A stretch of DNA of 64,000 nucleotides from W-Chloroflexi-9 sp045863195 (GTDB lineage Bacteria > Chloroflexota > Dehalococcoidia > UBA2979), in assembly GCA_045863195.1 (NCBI GenBank), contig BTUI01000005.1, forward strand, positions 124,001 to 188,000, written 5' to 3'. Made by a program: the position numbers and the translations under genes. Each line of letters opens with the position of its first letter. The stretch's first letter is position 1. Under the pieces are notes generated by a model that saw nothing but the letters and a program-made list of their open reading frames with translations, was not told the origin of the DNA and made no database searches. This document shows, piece after piece, positions 63,729 through 64,000 of the stretch.

Positions 63729-64000
63729 ACGCTGGCGGAGCGGGCGGCGGAGGCGGCGAGCGTGCGCCGCGAGCCGACGCCGGCCCACTCGATCACCATC
63801 GCGCCCCAGGAGAGGCCGCCACCGAAGGAGGCGAAGAGGACACGGTCGCCGGGCTGCAGGCGGCCCTCCGCCTCCGCCTCGGCGAGCGCGATCGGGATGG
63901 TGGCGCTGGAGGTGTTCCCGTAGCGCTGGACGTTCACGTACACGCGCTCCGCCGGGACGCCCAGGCGGTCCGACATGGCGGTGATGATGCGCAGGTTCGC
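63725..64000 (-). CDS. fabH: beta-ketoacyl-ACP synthase III, C-terminal end (partial)
   Basis: The gene runs off the right edge; 91 C-terminal residues are visible. ANLRIITAMSDRLG follows the (H-Q) of the catalytic His, the catalytic Asn is in QRYGNTSSATIP, and FASFGGGLSWGAMVIEW closes the barrel. It starts fatty-acid synthesis from acetyl-CoA and malonyl-ACP. The stop overlaps the KAS II-like start by four bases. The catalytic Cys and N-terminal half lie outside the window. Confidence 0.9.
   Translation of the reverse strand, partial: ANLRIITAMSDRLGVPAERVYVNVQRYGNTSSATIPIALAEAEAEGRLQPGDRVLFASFGGGLSWGAMVIEWAGVGSRRTLAASAARSASV

Overview
The window is about 64 kb of GC-rich, densely packed bacterial chromosome with no rRNA, tRNA, CRISPR array, insertion sequence or integrase that I can see. 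The gene set points to a member of Chloroflexota, possibly a Dehalococcoidia/Tepidiforma-like lineage. The reasons are an 11-gene complex I cluster without nuoEFG, a Ycf45-like ATPase with an R3H-like end, PdxS/PdxT-type vitamin B6 synthesis, a DUF4349 protein, several acyl-CoA dehydrogenase-like enzymes and an FSA-type transaldolase. This assignment is inference from gene content; no 16S gene is present to confirm it.

Layout. 1-223 is the end of a MaoC/hotdog gene. 340-10679 (minus) is nuoA-nuoN, mostly overlapping end to start. 10833-14320 (minus) is valS plus an inositol-monophosphatase-family gene; valS is preceded by a short reading frame with five consecutive valine codons and a terminator. 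14552-16082 is an arsR / SRPBCC / glyoxalase cluster with a clear operator. 16093-30191 holds lipoproteins, an acyl-CoA dehydrogenase, prs-secA, an efflux pump, a MutM/Nei glycosylase, pheA, two TrkA-like proteins, a stress protein, a DUF4349 protein and a phosphodiesterase. 30250-36780 (plus) carries pdxS, pdxT, a GNAT-like gene, the Ycf45-like ATPase, tmk, and a fluoride riboswitch followed by a CLC-F fluoride exporter. 36940-41356 has asd and dapA (lysine/threonine/methionine branch) bracketed by two less GC-rich accessory genes, a DUF3800 protein and a Fic protein. 41590-50297 (mostly minus) holds a double cupredoxin lipoprotein, a membrane/mug operon, purA, a CitE-like protein, a hydrolase, a phosphotransferase and an M16 peptidase. 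50419-64000 has a tungsten-type aldehyde oxidoreductase, fatty-acid and steroid-type enzymes, a membrane-tethered LuxR regulator, pyrG, transaldolase, rho, a LysM/M23 cell-wall hydrolase, a metallo-beta-lactamase-fold protein, and a beta-ketoacyl synthase homologue coupled to fabH.

Most of this is housekeeping: respiration, translation, nucleotide and cofactor synthesis, secretion, transcription termination and cell-wall maintenance. The novel or informative signals are regulatory. They are a valine-codon leader peptide with a terminator in front of valS, a fluoride riboswitch whose 3' end can form a hairpin over the ribosome binding site, a palindromic operator over the arsR -10 box, and a 27-bp palindrome in front of a Fic gene that carries its own winged-helix-like end. 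A KAS II homologue that has lost two of three catalytic residues but is coupled to fabH is the most notable protein-level oddity.
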